From: Natronomonas salinimetallica
GTDB taxonomy: Archaea; Halobacteriota; Halobacteria; Halobacteriales; Haloarculaceae
DNA: 35,788 nucleotides
Reading direction: 5' to 3'
Assembly (NCBI RefSeq): GCF_013839515.1
Contig: NZ_JACDNQ010000015.1
Span: 1-35,788 of the forward strand
Shown: positions 25,842 to 34,689 of the stretch, piece by piece
Layout of the letters: each line of letters opens with the position of its first letter
Position numbering within the stretch: position 1 is the first letter of the stretch
The notes under the pieces: generated by a model
What the model saw: the letters and a program-made list of their open reading frames with translations, nothing else
What the model was told of the DNA's origin: nothing
Database searches by the model: none
Translations under genes and position numbers: made by a program

Positions 25842-27485
25842 TCACCAGAGGATGTGCGGCCAGACGAACTGGAAGAGGAGCCAGATAAGCGCTGTCAGAA
25901 CGACGGTCATGATGACGTTGAGAATGACGCCCGCTTTCATCATGTCCTCCTGTTCGAGATACCCAGACCCGAAGACAATAGCGTTCGGTGGGGTCGCAAC
26001 CGGGAGTGCAAACGCAAAACTCGCCGCTATCGCGCCGGAAACCGCGAGAAAGACGGACGCGGCAACGGCTGGAAGACCGAGCGTCTTCGAGAAGACGCTC
26101 CCGATACCGATAAGAATGGGAACGATGATCGTCGACGTCGCGGTGTTAGAGGTCATTTCGGTCAAAAAGATAACGAGCAGGACGACGACACCGACGACGA
26201 GGACGATGGGTGCGCCGGTCAGCGACGTGAAGACGACGTCGGCGATCCACTCGGTTGCGCCGGTGTCCGCGAGCGCGTCTGCGAGCGAGATACCGCCGCC
26301 GAACAGGAGGATCGTTCCCCAATCGATATCGACGAGGTCGTCCCAGTCTGCGGTATCGGCGAGGACGAGTGCGGGGATGGAGAGCATCCCGACCATTACG
26401 TAATAAAGCAGACCCTGGTGGCCGCGAATGCCGAACACCGTCATTCCGTCGCCGGTGCCATAGAGCGTGTTGAACCACGTCTGCGGCAGCGCTAAGACAC
26501 CGCTGTCGATGAGGTATTGGACGCCCTCGCCGAGTCCGCCGCCGACCCAGAGGATGGCCGTCGCGGTGAAGATATACGCGACGCGCTTTCCACGCGGACC
26601 GAGTGCGCCCGCCTCACGCATCTCCCGACGGGCCTGCGCACGGGCATCACTCACGTCATTGATGCGCGGGGGATACAACACCTTGGTCAACAGCGCCCAG
26701 ACCAGCGGGAGGGTGACGAACACGACGGGAAGCCCGATGAGCAACCACTCGGCGAAGCTGATTTCGTAGCCCAAAATCGAGTTGAGCTGGCCGGCGAGGA
26801 TCGCGTTCGGCGGCGTCCCGATGAGCGTCCCGACGCCGCCCACGCTCGCCGCGTAGGCCGTCCCCAACAACAGCGAGCGCTGGAAGTTCGTCGTGTCGTC
26901 GGCGTCCATCGAGTCCTCCCTCGTGGCGTCACCGACGTCGCCGATGTCCTCTTCGGGGTCGGCATCCGGCGCGGAGATCCGATCGCGGCCGACAACCTGT
27001 GCGAGGACGCCGAGCGCGATGGGGAGCATCATCGCCGCGGTCGCGGTATTCGAAACCCACATCGAGAGGAACGCGGTTGCAAGCATCACCGCGAGTACGA
27101 GCCGCCGCGGTGACGACCCCATCGCCACGACCATCCTCAGGGCGATCCGGCGGTCGATGTCGTACTTTTGGAGCGCGTTCGCCAGCATGAACCCGGCGAT
27201 AAAGAGGAATATGATGTGGTCTGCGAACCCTCTGAGTGCCGCGTCCATATCGCTATAGACACCGAATCCGGTGAGTAAGACGGGGATAGAGAGTGCGGTG
27301 ACGGCCAGCGGGAGTACCCCGGTGACCCACAGAAACCCAGCGAAAAACATCGTGGCGAAGGCATATTGTCCCCGCAGCGAGAGTCCCTCCGGTGTCGGCC
27401 AGAACGCGATGACTGCGGTTCCGAGGAGTGCTATAGTGAATACCACTAGGCGGCTCTGAGCCTCCGATTTACCGAGTTGTATCAT
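25842..27485 (-). CDS. DASS/SLC13-type Na+-coupled carboxylate transporter
   Basis: 547 residues, polytopic. The two inverted halves each carry the family's Ser-Asn-Thr motif: WVSNTATAAMMLPI (S145-N146-T147) and MTSNTATSTIIVPI (S446-N447-T448). Two TPPNAI turns follow them (224-229 and 498-503). A charged cytoplasmic loop at ~167-200 (PDADPEEDIGDVGDATREDSMDADD) is longer than usual. Import of succinate, malate, other dicarboxylates or sulfate with Na+ is expected; the substrate is unresolved. It is convergent with the alcohol dehydrogenase gene, so a metabolic link with that module is only suggestive. Confidence 0.9.
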   Translation of the reverse strand: MIQLGKSEAQSRLVVFTIALLGTAVIAFWPTPEGLSLRGQYAFATMFFAGFLWVTGVLPLAVTALSIPVLLTGFGVYSDMDAALRGFADHIIFLFIAGFMLANALQKYDIDRRIALRMVVAMGSSPRRLVLAVMLATAFLSMWVSNTATAAMMLPIALGVLAQVVGRDRISAPDADPEEDIGDVGDATREDSMDADDTTNFQRSLLLGTAYAASVGGVGTLIGTPPNAILAGQLNSILGYEISFAEWLLIGLPVVFVTLPLVWALLTKVLYPPRINDVSDARAQARREMREAGALGPRGKRVAYIFTATAILWVGGGLGEGVQYLIDSGVLALPQTWFNTLYGTGDGMTVFGIRGHQGLLYYVMVGMLSIPALVLADTADWDDLVDIDWGTILLFGGGISLADALADTGATEWIADVVFTSLTGAPIVLVVGVVVLLVIFLTEMTSNTATSTIIVPILIGIGSVFSKTLGLPAVAASVFLAVSGAIAASFAFALPVATPPNAIVFGSGYLEQEDMMKAGVILNVIMTVVLTALIWLLFQFVWPHILW

Positions 27486-27582
27486 CTATACACGGCCGTT
27501 TATTGGAATGTACTAATTAATACTTCGGATAGCATATCCGTAGTCGTGCGTTAGCAAGGATCATCGTCATCGTCGGCTCACC

Positions 27583-27608
27583 TATAATAGAGATCGCAAC
27601 TATGTACA
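27583..27608 (+). repeat. 84-bp foldback element, left-arm fragment
   Basis: TATAATAGAGATCGCAAC followed by TATGTACA matches the first ~26 bp of the element; the rest is replaced by unrelated sequence. It lies ~100 nt upstream of the DASS gene start and ~45 nt beyond the HTH gene stop. Confidence 0.6.
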
Positions 27609-27650
27609 AGTAGATCCCGAGCGAAACAGGGCAGTTCACCCGCGACAGTA

Positions 27651-27896
27651 TCAGAAGTATTCGACCAGTACCCGGAGTTGGTCGTCGCTTAGTTCTGCAA
27701 CGTAGAGCCCGAGGAGCTCGCGCCGCCGTGACGGAGAGAGCGCCCGGGCCCCCGACTCGAGCATGGAGACGTGGGCTTGTTGGATGTCGTCGACCTCCGC
27801 TTCGACGTCGCGCTGGCCGTAGCCCGCGGCGACCCGGAGGAGCCGCCACGCGCGCGGCGACACGTCGTCGACATCCAGCGATTCGGGCGACGCCAT
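27651..27896 (-). CDS. small HTH (XRE-like) DNA-binding protein
   Basis: 81 residues from ATG 27896. The helical region SPRAWRLLRVAAGYGQRDVEAEVDDIQQAHVSMLESGARALSPSRRRELLGLYVAEL reads as an XRE/Cro-type helix-turn-helix, with DIQQAHVSMLESG as the recognition-helix region. ATATAAA at 27921-27927, ~28 nt upstream, indicates a leaderless mRNA and fixes the start; a longer frame to 27941 crosses this TATA element. It is probably a local regulator, possibly of the adjacent DASS transporter downstream on the same strand (166 nt apart). Confidence 0.75.
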   Translation of the reverse strand: MASPESLDVDDVSPRAWRLLRVAAGYGQRDVEAEVDDIQQAHVSMLESGARALSPSRRRELLGLYVAELSDDQLRVLVEYF

Positions 27897-27920
27897 TACT
27901 CGACATCGTGGTTCGTTACA

Positions 27921-27927
27921 ATATAAA
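27921..27927 (-). promoter_or_regulatory. TATA element for the HTH gene
   Basis: ATATAAA on the plus strand (TTTATAT on the coding strand), centred 28 nt before ATG 27896. Confidence 0.5.
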
Positions 27928-28136
27928 GATACTCGGTCCAAAACCGGGGCATTCCGGGGACGCCGTCGACGTCCCGTCTCTCACGGGCTGTTATAACTTC
28001 GCGTGAGCGATGGCTCTTCTTGTGGTCGGTTCGGGGTCGTATCGATACTGACGGCACCCGTCCCGAGTTCGTCGGCGATTGCGTGCCATCGGGATCGCCG
28101 GCAGTGCCGGGGCAGAGCAGGCGGCCCTCCGATGTG

Positions 28137-30317
28137 TCACTCGGGCGTGTCACTCCGTCCGGGAACGCCCCGTCCCTGGTAGAAGTCGCCGCCCCACTGG
28201 CTGATCCAGATCTCCTGATTTGCGAGATACAGCGCCTGTTCGGTATCGAATCGATCGTCCGTTACGCTCCACTCGTCGCTCGCCGTATCGTACTCGACCT
28301 CGGCGTTGTAGACGGCGGCTTGCCCGTGTTCGCCACCGGCCATCGGCGGTAACGGAAGCGTGTTCTCGGCCGATTCGTCGCGTGATGGCGGCCGTTCGGC
28401 ACGCTGGAGCCGACCACGGTTGATCGTCCGGTCGAAATACTCCGCGTAGAGCGCTTTGACGTCCATTCCCAAAACCGCGTCAGCGGCGTTGAGCCCGCCG
28501 GTGATATCGCCGGCATCCCGCGCGGAGATCGTGTAGACCGCCTCCCCTCGGCCGCTCGCGAAGGTCCCGGCCTCCTCGTCCCACAGCTCTTCGATCAGGT
28601 AGTCGACGACGGACCGTGCGGTCTCCGTGTGATCGACTCCATCGAGTTGGGAGGCCCACGAAAGCCCCTGTGCGACGATCCCCTGGGTAGCGGCTTGGTT
28701 GGCCGCGCCGTTTTCGACCCGCCCGGTGTCGTCGATATTCGATTCAACGACCGCCGCGAGCCCGTTTGCGTACTCCGCGGCCGCAGCCCGGAGATCGTCG
28801 GTCCCCGCCTGGGGGCCGTAGTAGCCGACGGCTCCGAGCATTTCCCCGACGGAACGGGTTGATTCTTGCTTTAGGATCGCCTCGGGGTCGAACAGTTCCA
28901 TCGTCGTTCGTGCCACGCCGTCCGTGATCTCCTGGATCCCGACGGGCGGATCGAAGACAGCGTCGCTGTCGGCGTCCTTCGGGATCAGCGGGACGGGGTT
29001 GACGTATCCGAACCAGCCGTTCTGTGCCAGGCTGGTGATATCCGAGAGGAACCACAACATCGCCGAGTGGTGATGTGGCCGTCGAGTATCGTCCTCGATC
29101 TCGCCGGCTGCCGGTCGGTACTGCGAGAGGAGCTCCCACGTATCGCCGTGGGTCAACGCCCCGTTTTCGCGGGACCCTCCCGCCAGCAACCCGGCGTTGA
29201 TGCCGACCTGTGCGAGCGTCGTGAGTAGCTGTGCGCGGAACTTCGGCGCCATGTCCGTCGGCAAGATATCGAAGTGCTTCTCGAAGTTTTTCGCCCAGGT
29301 GATCCCCTTGAGGTGACTCCAGGCGAGCGAGGAGGGGCTCACGACTCCCGACGACTCCTCGGGATCCCACGCGAGCGTGGCGGCGTCGGGCCGACCGGTG
29401 TCGTCCTCCAACACCGGCCGTCGAGTGAACTGTGGGCTGCCTTCGGTGAACGGCGCAAACGTCAGGTTCGGATCGTTGATAGGCGGTCGCTCGGCGTCGG
29501 CGTGTTCGAGCATCGCGGGCAACCGCTGATCCCGCAGTTCGGCCATCTGGTCGTCGAGCGGGAACGGGACGCCGTTACCGGCCATCGCGATGTTGGTGCT
29601 CATGTTGTACAGGGAGTACCAGTAGGAGTCCCACGTGGCGTCCTCCCAGGTGTACCCGCCTGCGGTCCGTTCGACGTCGATCCCCGCGAGATCCAGGAGC
29701 CGGTCCAGTCCGGTAGCTGCCGCCGAGCGCTCGATATCCTCGATCGGGTCGGTCCCCGGTCCAGGGGTTGCCGTCGAGACGACGACGAGCCCAACCATGC
29801 CCAGGCCCTCGTGTGGACGACAATAATAGTTGTACACCCCCGGTTCCTCGAAGACGTGCTCGTGGGTATCGCCCTCCGACATCGTCCCGGAGTTGAACGA
29901 CGAACCGGACGTCGGGACGCGCAGCGGTCTGTCGTTGTTCGGGTGATACGCGGTCGCCGAGTGGCTTCCGCTCCTGTTTTCCCAGGTGATCGTCGCGCCT
30001 TCTTCAGCCCACACAACCGCCGGCGAGAACACGTTCTGTCCGACGCCCCGGTCCGCGTCGAGCGAGAGGGCCTCGACCGTCGCGGACGAGTGGAGGTCGT
30101 CGGGGCCGCCGAGGACGTCCGCCCCTGGGATCTGCTCTTCGTTACCGTTCGCTCCCCCGGAAGCACCATCCGGTTCGTCTCCGCTGCCGTCCTCCGTCAC
30201 GGAGGAGTCGTTCTCGGAGCCACTCTCGTTGCGACCACAGCCGGCCAGCGCTACCATCGTACCCGCTCCGAGCGTTTTCAGAACGGTTCTCCGTTTCGAG
30301 CGTCGTGAGTCGTTCAT
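28137..30317 (-). CDS. Tat lipoprotein with blue-copper domain and large C-terminal domain
   Basis: 726 residues. Twin-arginine signal (KRRTVLKTLGAGTMVALAGC) with lipobox LAGC (C27), then an acidic Gly/Ser-rich linker. Residues ~75-182 are a plastocyanin/halocyanin domain with type-1 Cu ligands H119, C166, H169 and M174 (GSHSATAYHPNN ... YNYYCRPHEGLGMVG). The remaining ~540 residues (LDRLLDLAGIDVERTAGGYTWEDATWDSYWYSLYNMSTN...SDITSLAQNGWFGYVNPVPLIPKD...) look mainly helical and are not recognised. Simple halocyanins are ~150 residues, so this is an unusual fusion. It should sit outside the cell membrane in electron transfer; the partner is unknown. Confidence 0.85.
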   Translation of the reverse strand: MNDSRRSKRRTVLKTLGAGTMVALAGCGRNESGSENDSSVTEDGSGDEPDGASGGANGNEEQIPGADVLGGPDDLHSSATVEALSLDADRGVGQNVFSPAVVWAEEGATITWENRSGSHSATAYHPNNDRPLRVPTSGSSFNSGTMSEGDTHEHVFEEPGVYNYYCRPHEGLGMVGLVVVSTATPGPGTDPIEDIERSAAATGLDRLLDLAGIDVERTAGGYTWEDATWDSYWYSLYNMSTNIAMAGNGVPFPLDDQMAELRDQRLPAMLEHADAERPPINDPNLTFAPFTEGSPQFTRRPVLEDDTGRPDAATLAWDPEESSGVVSPSSLAWSHLKGITWAKNFEKHFDILPTDMAPKFRAQLLTTLAQVGINAGLLAGGSRENGALTHGDTWELLSQYRPAAGEIEDDTRRPHHHSAMLWFLSDITSLAQNGWFGYVNPVPLIPKDADSDAVFDPPVGIQEITDGVARTTMELFDPEAILKQESTRSVGEMLGAVGYYGPQAGTDDLRAAAAEYANGLAAVVESNIDDTGRVENGAANQAATQGIVAQGLSWASQLDGVDHTETARSVVDYLIEELWDEEAGTFASGRGEAVYTISARDAGDITGGLNAADAVLGMDVKALYAEYFDRTINRGRLQRAERPPSRDESAENTLPLPPMAGGEHGQAAVYNAEVEYDTASDEWSVTDDRFDTEQALYLANQEIWISQWGGDFYQGRGVPGRSDTPE

Positions 30318-30497
30318 ACGTATACACGGCTGTGTTCAGGAAGTCGACCCCTCAAGCTATGTCCGCTGTGTGTGTATGCTACTGGTATACGAAACGGTTA
30401 TATGGCTGCGTTCGGGCGTCCCACGTCTCGTCGTCGGCCGGACGCTTATCGGAGCCCTCGCCCGTGATGTCGGTAGAGGGTGGTCTCGTCCGGTCCG

Positions 30498-30899
30498 CTA
30501 CAGAGCGGTATCGGACACCTGAGCGGAACCCTGGTACTGGTAGTCGCCGAACCCGAGGATCGGATAAAAGATGACCGACAAGAACAGGAGCCCGAGGCCG
30601 AACAGCACCCCTTGGTCGAACATCTTAGCGAGGTCGATGCTGACCTTCGCGAGGACGAGGATGTTGAGTACGGGTATAAAAAGCAAGAGCAGCCACCACC
30701 ACGCGTTTCCGCTTATTTTGAGAATCACGTAGACGTTGTATACCGGGACGATCGAAGCCCACCCCGGTTCGCCGGCTTTCTCGAACGTCTTCCACATCCC
30801 TGCAATAACCACGAGAAAGATCACCAACTGGAGGAGCAGTTCAGGGCCAAACCCACCACCGCCTTGTAACGGAACGGAGAGGCTCGATGTTAGTGCCAT
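30498..30899 (-). CDS. DUF5684-like membrane protein
   Basis: 133 residues from ATG 30899. The longer frame to 31154 is basic and non-conserved. TM helices: ELLLQLVIFLVVIAGMWKTF, then the signature KAGEPGWASIVPVYNVYVILKISGNAWWWLLLLFIPVLNILVLAKVSIDLAK, then GVLFGLGLLFLSVIFYPILGFGDYQYQG. The GWASIVPVYN...WWW...IPVxN pattern is that of DUF5684, a family of signal-peptidase-associated or standalone membrane proteins of unknown function. No operon partner. Confidence 0.85.
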   Translation of the reverse strand: MALTSSLSVPLQGGGGFGPELLLQLVIFLVVIAGMWKTFEKAGEPGWASIVPVYNVYVILKISGNAWWWLLLLFIPVLNILVLAKVSIDLAKMFDQGVLFGLGLLFLSVIFYPILGFGDYQYQGSAQVSDTAL

Positions 30900-31176
30900 C
30901 GGCTGAACAGTCCTTCCCCTGACTGATAACGGTTTCGTGGTATATGACAGAACTCGAACAGTATGTCGTCGGGCGGCCCAGCCGGTGGTGTACTCCCCCC
31001 GACGGCGTATGTGCGGCCAAGCACAACGAGCACGAACTGGCGGTTGGGTGGGATCTACCCGGACAACGAGGGCCACGATGCCGTTTCCGGAGGGCGTCCC
31101 CGAGGCCGTGGCGACACGGCAGACGGAAAACGACTCGCGCCCCCGGAGGGACATCGAATACGACGCGTGACGCCGC

Positions 31177-32032
31177 TCACGTCGGGGTCCGATCGGAGAC
31201 AGGGACTTCCCAGAGGAGGATGAGCCCGGAACCGACGACGAGGACGAGCCCCGCGATCGCCAACGCGAACAGTGGTGACACGGCGTCGGAGATGAGTCCG
31301 CTCCCGAGTTGGAACGGGATTACGGCGAGTCCGCTGACCATCGCCATCGCGCTCAATACCGTGGCACGGCCGAGCGTTTCCACGCGGTCGTTGACGTACT
31401 GTCCGGCGAACGACCGTGTGACGTCGGACAGTCCGCGCGCGAGGAGGAACGTCGGCAGCGCGAGAACGGGCACGTAGTACATCCCGACGAGAGCGCTCCC
31501 GACGGCGAACGGCAAGACGAGGAACCACAGCCGGATCCCCAGATGCTCCCGTATCGAGCCGGTATAGTAACTAATACTGGTGGACGAAATCAAATGAAAC
31601 CGACTCACGAGTGATCCGCCGTTCGCTCCGTCGAACGGCGTGATCCTCGTGCGTCGTGTGTACATTCTTTTGTTCGTCAGTATAAGGACCGCGCCGACGA
31701 CGCTGTATGCTCCGTAGAACCAACCGAGGAGCGATTCGACCCGATCCGGGCTGACGCCCAGGTCGACGACGACCACCTCGAATACGGGCTGGAGAAAGAT
31801 GAAGACGAGATACGAGACCGCAGCGTAGAGGACATAATAATATAGGATGAACGCCCGGAGGTTCCGCTGGGAGAGTGCGTCCCGAACGATCGACGTCGTT
31901 TTTCGAAGGCTTAGTTCGTCCGTGTCCGCTTGCTCGTAGGTTTCTGGCTCCTCCAGCGTGAGCAACGCGAACAGTCCGAGTCCGGTAACGGCCGAGGCGA
32001 CGAACCAGGGGTACGAGAGGTCGATACCGCCG
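31177..32032 (-). pseudogene. MFS transporter, lacking its N-terminal half and carrying an in-frame foldback insert
   Basis: Homology to a 12-TM MFS permease begins about 32032 (GGIDLSYPWFVASAVTGLGLFALLTLEEP, the end of TM6) and runs to the C-terminus at 31177. The first ~180 residues are missing; upstream sequence is unrelated and abuts the trkA promoter. The 108-bp foldback element splits the TM7-TM8 loop. Removing it and one copy of the 3-bp duplication rejoins ...GAVL-SYYTGSIREHLGIRLW. The frame stays open through the insert, which adds 37 codons. There is no supported start codon, so it is most likely non-functional. Confidence 0.8.
31575..31682 (-). repeat. 108-bp foldback element, copy B (inside MFS gene)
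   Basis: TACTGGTGGAC ... GTTCGTCAGTA with a perfect TAA/TAA target duplication. Same orientation as copy C and opposite to copy A; about two differences from copy A. Confidence 0.9.
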
Positions 32033-32101
32033 GCGGGACGTTCGTGACGCGGTCCTGCCCCCGACGCCGGGGCGGACAGACGGCCGCTTCGAGGGTGGTG
32101 A

Positions 32102-32107
32102 TTTATG
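32102..32107 (+). promoter_or_regulatory. TATA element for trkA
   Basis: TTTATG centred ~23 nt before ATG 32127; spacing suits a near-leaderless transcript of the trk operon. Confidence 0.4.
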
Positions 32108-32126
32108 TGATCGAGTTCGGAAGAGT

Positions 32127-32816
32127 ATGTCGATGCACTTCATCGTCGTCGGAGCGGGGAGCGTCGGAACCCTGCTGGTGGATCTCGCATCGCGGTCACG
32201 AAACGACGTCGTCGTCGTCGAACAGGACGTAACGAGGGCGAACGAGATCGCGGACGAGTACGACTGCCTGGTGCTCAACGACGACGCGACGAGCGAGGAG
32301 GTCCTCGAGGAGGCGGGAGCCGATCGGGCCGACGCGCTCGTATCGACGCTCGAACTGGACGCGACGAACCTCTTCGTCTGCCTGCTCGCCACCGAACTCG
32401 AGATCCCGACCGTCGTCTCCGTTCTGCACCGGCCCGAACACCGGGGGTTGTTCCGCAAGATGGGCGTCAACGCGGTCAAGAGCCCCCACCAACTCGCCGC
32501 CGAATCGCTCTATCGGACGGCACGACAGCCCGCGATCATCGACTACATGCCCATCCATGGTGATTCGGAGGTGTTCGTGATCGACGTCTCCGAGGAGGCT
32601 CCGGTCGCGGACAGGACGCTCGAGGAAGCCAGATCGAGCGGATTAATCCCCGACGACGTGCTCGTCGTCGCTATCGTCCCCGCGGACGACGACGAACCGC
32701 GGATCTGTCGGTCGTCGACGGAGATCGAACCGGGGGACCGTCTGACAGTGTACTCGGAGCGCGGGACCGATCCGGCGGTCACGGACGTCTTCGGGTTCTT
32801 CGACGACTACCCATGA
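32127..32816 (+). CDS. trkA: TrkA-type K+ uptake regulatory protein
   Basis: 229 residues. RCK/TrkA-N Rossmann domain ~1-130 with the dinucleotide loop VVGAGSVGTLL (G9-x-G11-xx-G14) and acidic E32 after the second strand, typical of NAD(H) binding. TrkA-C domain ~140-220 (EVFVIDVSEEAPVADRTLEEARSSGLIPDDVLVVAIVPAD...GDRLTVYSE). It forms the cytoplasmic gating ring of the TrkH channel. The last four bases overlap the trkH start (ATGA), so the two are coupled. Confidence 0.93.
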   Translation: MSMHFIVVGAGSVGTLLVDLASRSRNDVVVVEQDVTRANEIADEYDCLVLNDDATSEEVLEEAGADRADALVSTLELDATNLFVCLLATELEIPTVVSVLHRPEHRGLFRKMGVNAVKSPHQLAAESLYRTARQPAIIDYMPIHGDSEVFVIDVSEEAPVADRTLEEARSSGLIPDDVLVVAIVPADDDEPRICRSSTEIEPGDRLTVYSERGTDPAVTDVFGFFDDYP

Positions 32817-34360
32817 ACACCGACACGGTGGCCCCCGTCGGCCGGGACCTCGGCTGGATGCTTCGGGTCCTCGGCGGGCTGATCGTCGGTTCCGTTCTCG
32901 TCCCGCTCGTCTGGGGGGAGTACTACGCCATTCCGGGACTCGTCGTCTCGGGGCTGGTGCCGATAACGATCGGATTGGCACTCTCGACGGCGTTCGCCGA
33001 CGCCGACAGCCCGGACAAACTCCACGGGATGGTGGTCGCCGCCGTGGGATGGTTTGCCATCGCGGTGTTCGGGTCGCTGCCGTTTCTCATGATCGCCTGG
33101 ACGGTTACACTCACGCCGGAGGGGCTTGCGACCCCACCCGCGACGGACAGCATCAACGCGCTCACGAACCCGCTGAACGCCCTCTTCGAGAGCATGAGCG
33201 GGTTCACCGGCACGGGACTGACGATGGTCGACGACGAGGGGGCGCTTCCGCGGACGCTGCAGTGGTGGCGAAGCGTGACCGAGTGGGTCGGCGGCGTCGG
33301 GGTGATCGTTCTCACGACGGCTATCCTCGCCCGTCCCGGAAGCGGATCGCTGACGCTGTACGAAAGCGAGGCACGATCCCGGAAGATCCATCCCAGTATT
33401 ATTTCGACTGTCCGCACCATCTGGTGGATCTTCGTCCTGTTCACCTCCGTTTCCATCCTGTTGCTTTGGCTGGCCGGGATGCCGATATGGCACGCGATCA
33501 ACCACGGGATGACCGGTATTTCCACCGGCGGATTCTCGGTCATCGACGGCTCGATCGGCGCGTACGACAGCGTCGCCATCGAAATCGTCTTGCTTCCGAT
33601 CATGATCGCGGGCGGCATCGCCTTCCCGGTCCACTATCTCGTGCTTCGGGGCGACCTCGAGGGACTCTACGGCGACCTTCAGACGCGGTGGCTCGCCGGG
33701 GTTCTCCTGGTCGGTTCGGCGTTGCTCTGGCTGTTTCTCACACCGGCGTACGGCTCGGTCGCGGGGGCGCTTCGGTACGGGGTCTTCCAGTTCGTCTCGG
33801 CTCTGACCGCCACGGGGTTTCAGACTGCGACCCAACCGGCACCGCTCCCGATCGAGGCCTGGCCGGCGAGTGCGCATCTCGCGTTGGTCTTCGCGATGAT
33901 CGTCGGCGCTGCGGCCGGTTCCACCGCGGGGGGACTCAAACTCATTCGGCTGGCGATGCTGGTGAAAGGGATTCGGTTTCGCGTCTCCTACGTCTTTTAT
34001 CCCGACAGCACGGTCCACCGGCTTCGGATCGACGACCGCGTGCTCGATCGAGAGGAGGGCTCCCGGGAGTTCGGGGAGGCGGCGATCATTGCGCTCCTCT
34101 GGGTCGTGTTCCTCGTGGCGAGCGTGTTCGTCCTCCTGTTGACGCTCCCGGACGGGGCTTATCCCCTGGAGATGATTCTCTTCGAGATCGCGAGCGCACA
34201 GGGGAACATCGGCCTCTCGACGGGGATCACCGGCCCCGAGTCGCTACCGACGGCCGGCAAGGTCGCGTTCATCTTGAACATGTGGATCGGCCGCCTCGAG
34301 ATCCTTCCGATCGTCGTGACGATCCGGGCGCTCCTCTGGCGAGGGGGGATCTACGAGTGA
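32813..34360 (+). CDS. trkH: TrkH-type K+ transporter
   Basis: 515 residues, membrane-embedded. The four M1-P-M2 repeats carry recognisable filters: SGFTGTGLT (129-137), GMTGISTGGFS (232-242), SALTATGFQT (329-338) and SAQGNIGLSTG (461-471). It imports K+ and is central to a salt-in halophile's osmotic balance. Start ATG 32813 overlaps the trkA stop. The C-terminus overlaps a third gene by GTGA. Confidence 0.94.
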   Translation: MNTDTVAPVGRDLGWMLRVLGGLIVGSVLVPLVWGEYYAIPGLVVSGLVPITIGLALSTAFADADSPDKLHGMVVAAVGWFAIAVFGSLPFLMIAWTVTLTPEGLATPPATDSINALTNPLNALFESMSGFTGTGLTMVDDEGALPRTLQWWRSVTEWVGGVGVIVLTTAILARPGSGSLTLYESEARSRKIHPSIISTVRTIWWIFVLFTSVSILLLWLAGMPIWHAINHGMTGISTGGFSVIDGSIGAYDSVAIEIVLLPIMIAGGIAFPVHYLVLRGDLEGLYGDLQTRWLAGVLLVGSALLWLFLTPAYGSVAGALRYGVFQFVSALTATGFQTATQPAPLPIEAWPASAHLALVFAMIVGAAAGSTAGGLKLIRLAMLVKGIRFRVSYVFYPDSTVHRLRIDDRVLDREEGSREFGEAAIIALLWVVFLVASVFVLLLTLPDGAYPLEMILFEIASAQGNIGLSTGITGPESLPTAGKVAFILNMWIGRLEILPIVVTIRALLWRGGIYE

Positions 34361-34596
34361 GCCGACGCCGTCCCCGGAACCGCATCCTCCAGTGGGTCGT
34401 ACGCTCGGGGCCGGACGATCCGATATACAACCTCTGGCTCCTTTCGGGACCGCTTTTGATCGTTCTCGTCGCCGTCGTCGGGAAGAACGCGGTGACGACG
34501 CTTCTCGCCGCGGGATACGTCGTCGGGTTCATCACTCACACCGCGTACAACGCTTTCGAAACGACGGGGCGGCCCGGGTGGATCCGGCGACCATAG
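34357..34596 (+). CDS. small two-helix membrane protein of the trk operon
   Basis: 79 residues from GTG 34357, whose GTGA overlaps the trkH stop (34358-34360). N-terminus basic (SRRRPRNRILQW), then NLWLLSGPLLIVLVAVVGKNAVTTLLAAGYVVGFITHTAYNAFETTGRP, which gives two TM helices. The four-base coupling in an operon with trkA and trkH suggests it is an accessory subunit or stability factor of the K+ transporter; no known family is recognised. Confidence 0.75.
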   Translation: MSRRRPRNRILQWVVRSGPDDPIYNLWLLSGPLLIVLVAVVGKNAVTTLLAAGYVVGFITHTAYNAFETTGRPGWIRRP

Positions 34597-34689
34597 CGTC
34601 GTCGACGTGTGGCGAGAACGCCGGAAGGGACGAACGCGTCACGATCAGGGGTGACGAACGCGAACAACCGACGTCCTGAGCCCGGTTTA

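Noticed and set aside
28137-30317. Multicopper oxidase
   Set aside because: Only one cupredoxin domain with one type-1 site is visible; no HxH pairs of a trinuclear cluster are seen.
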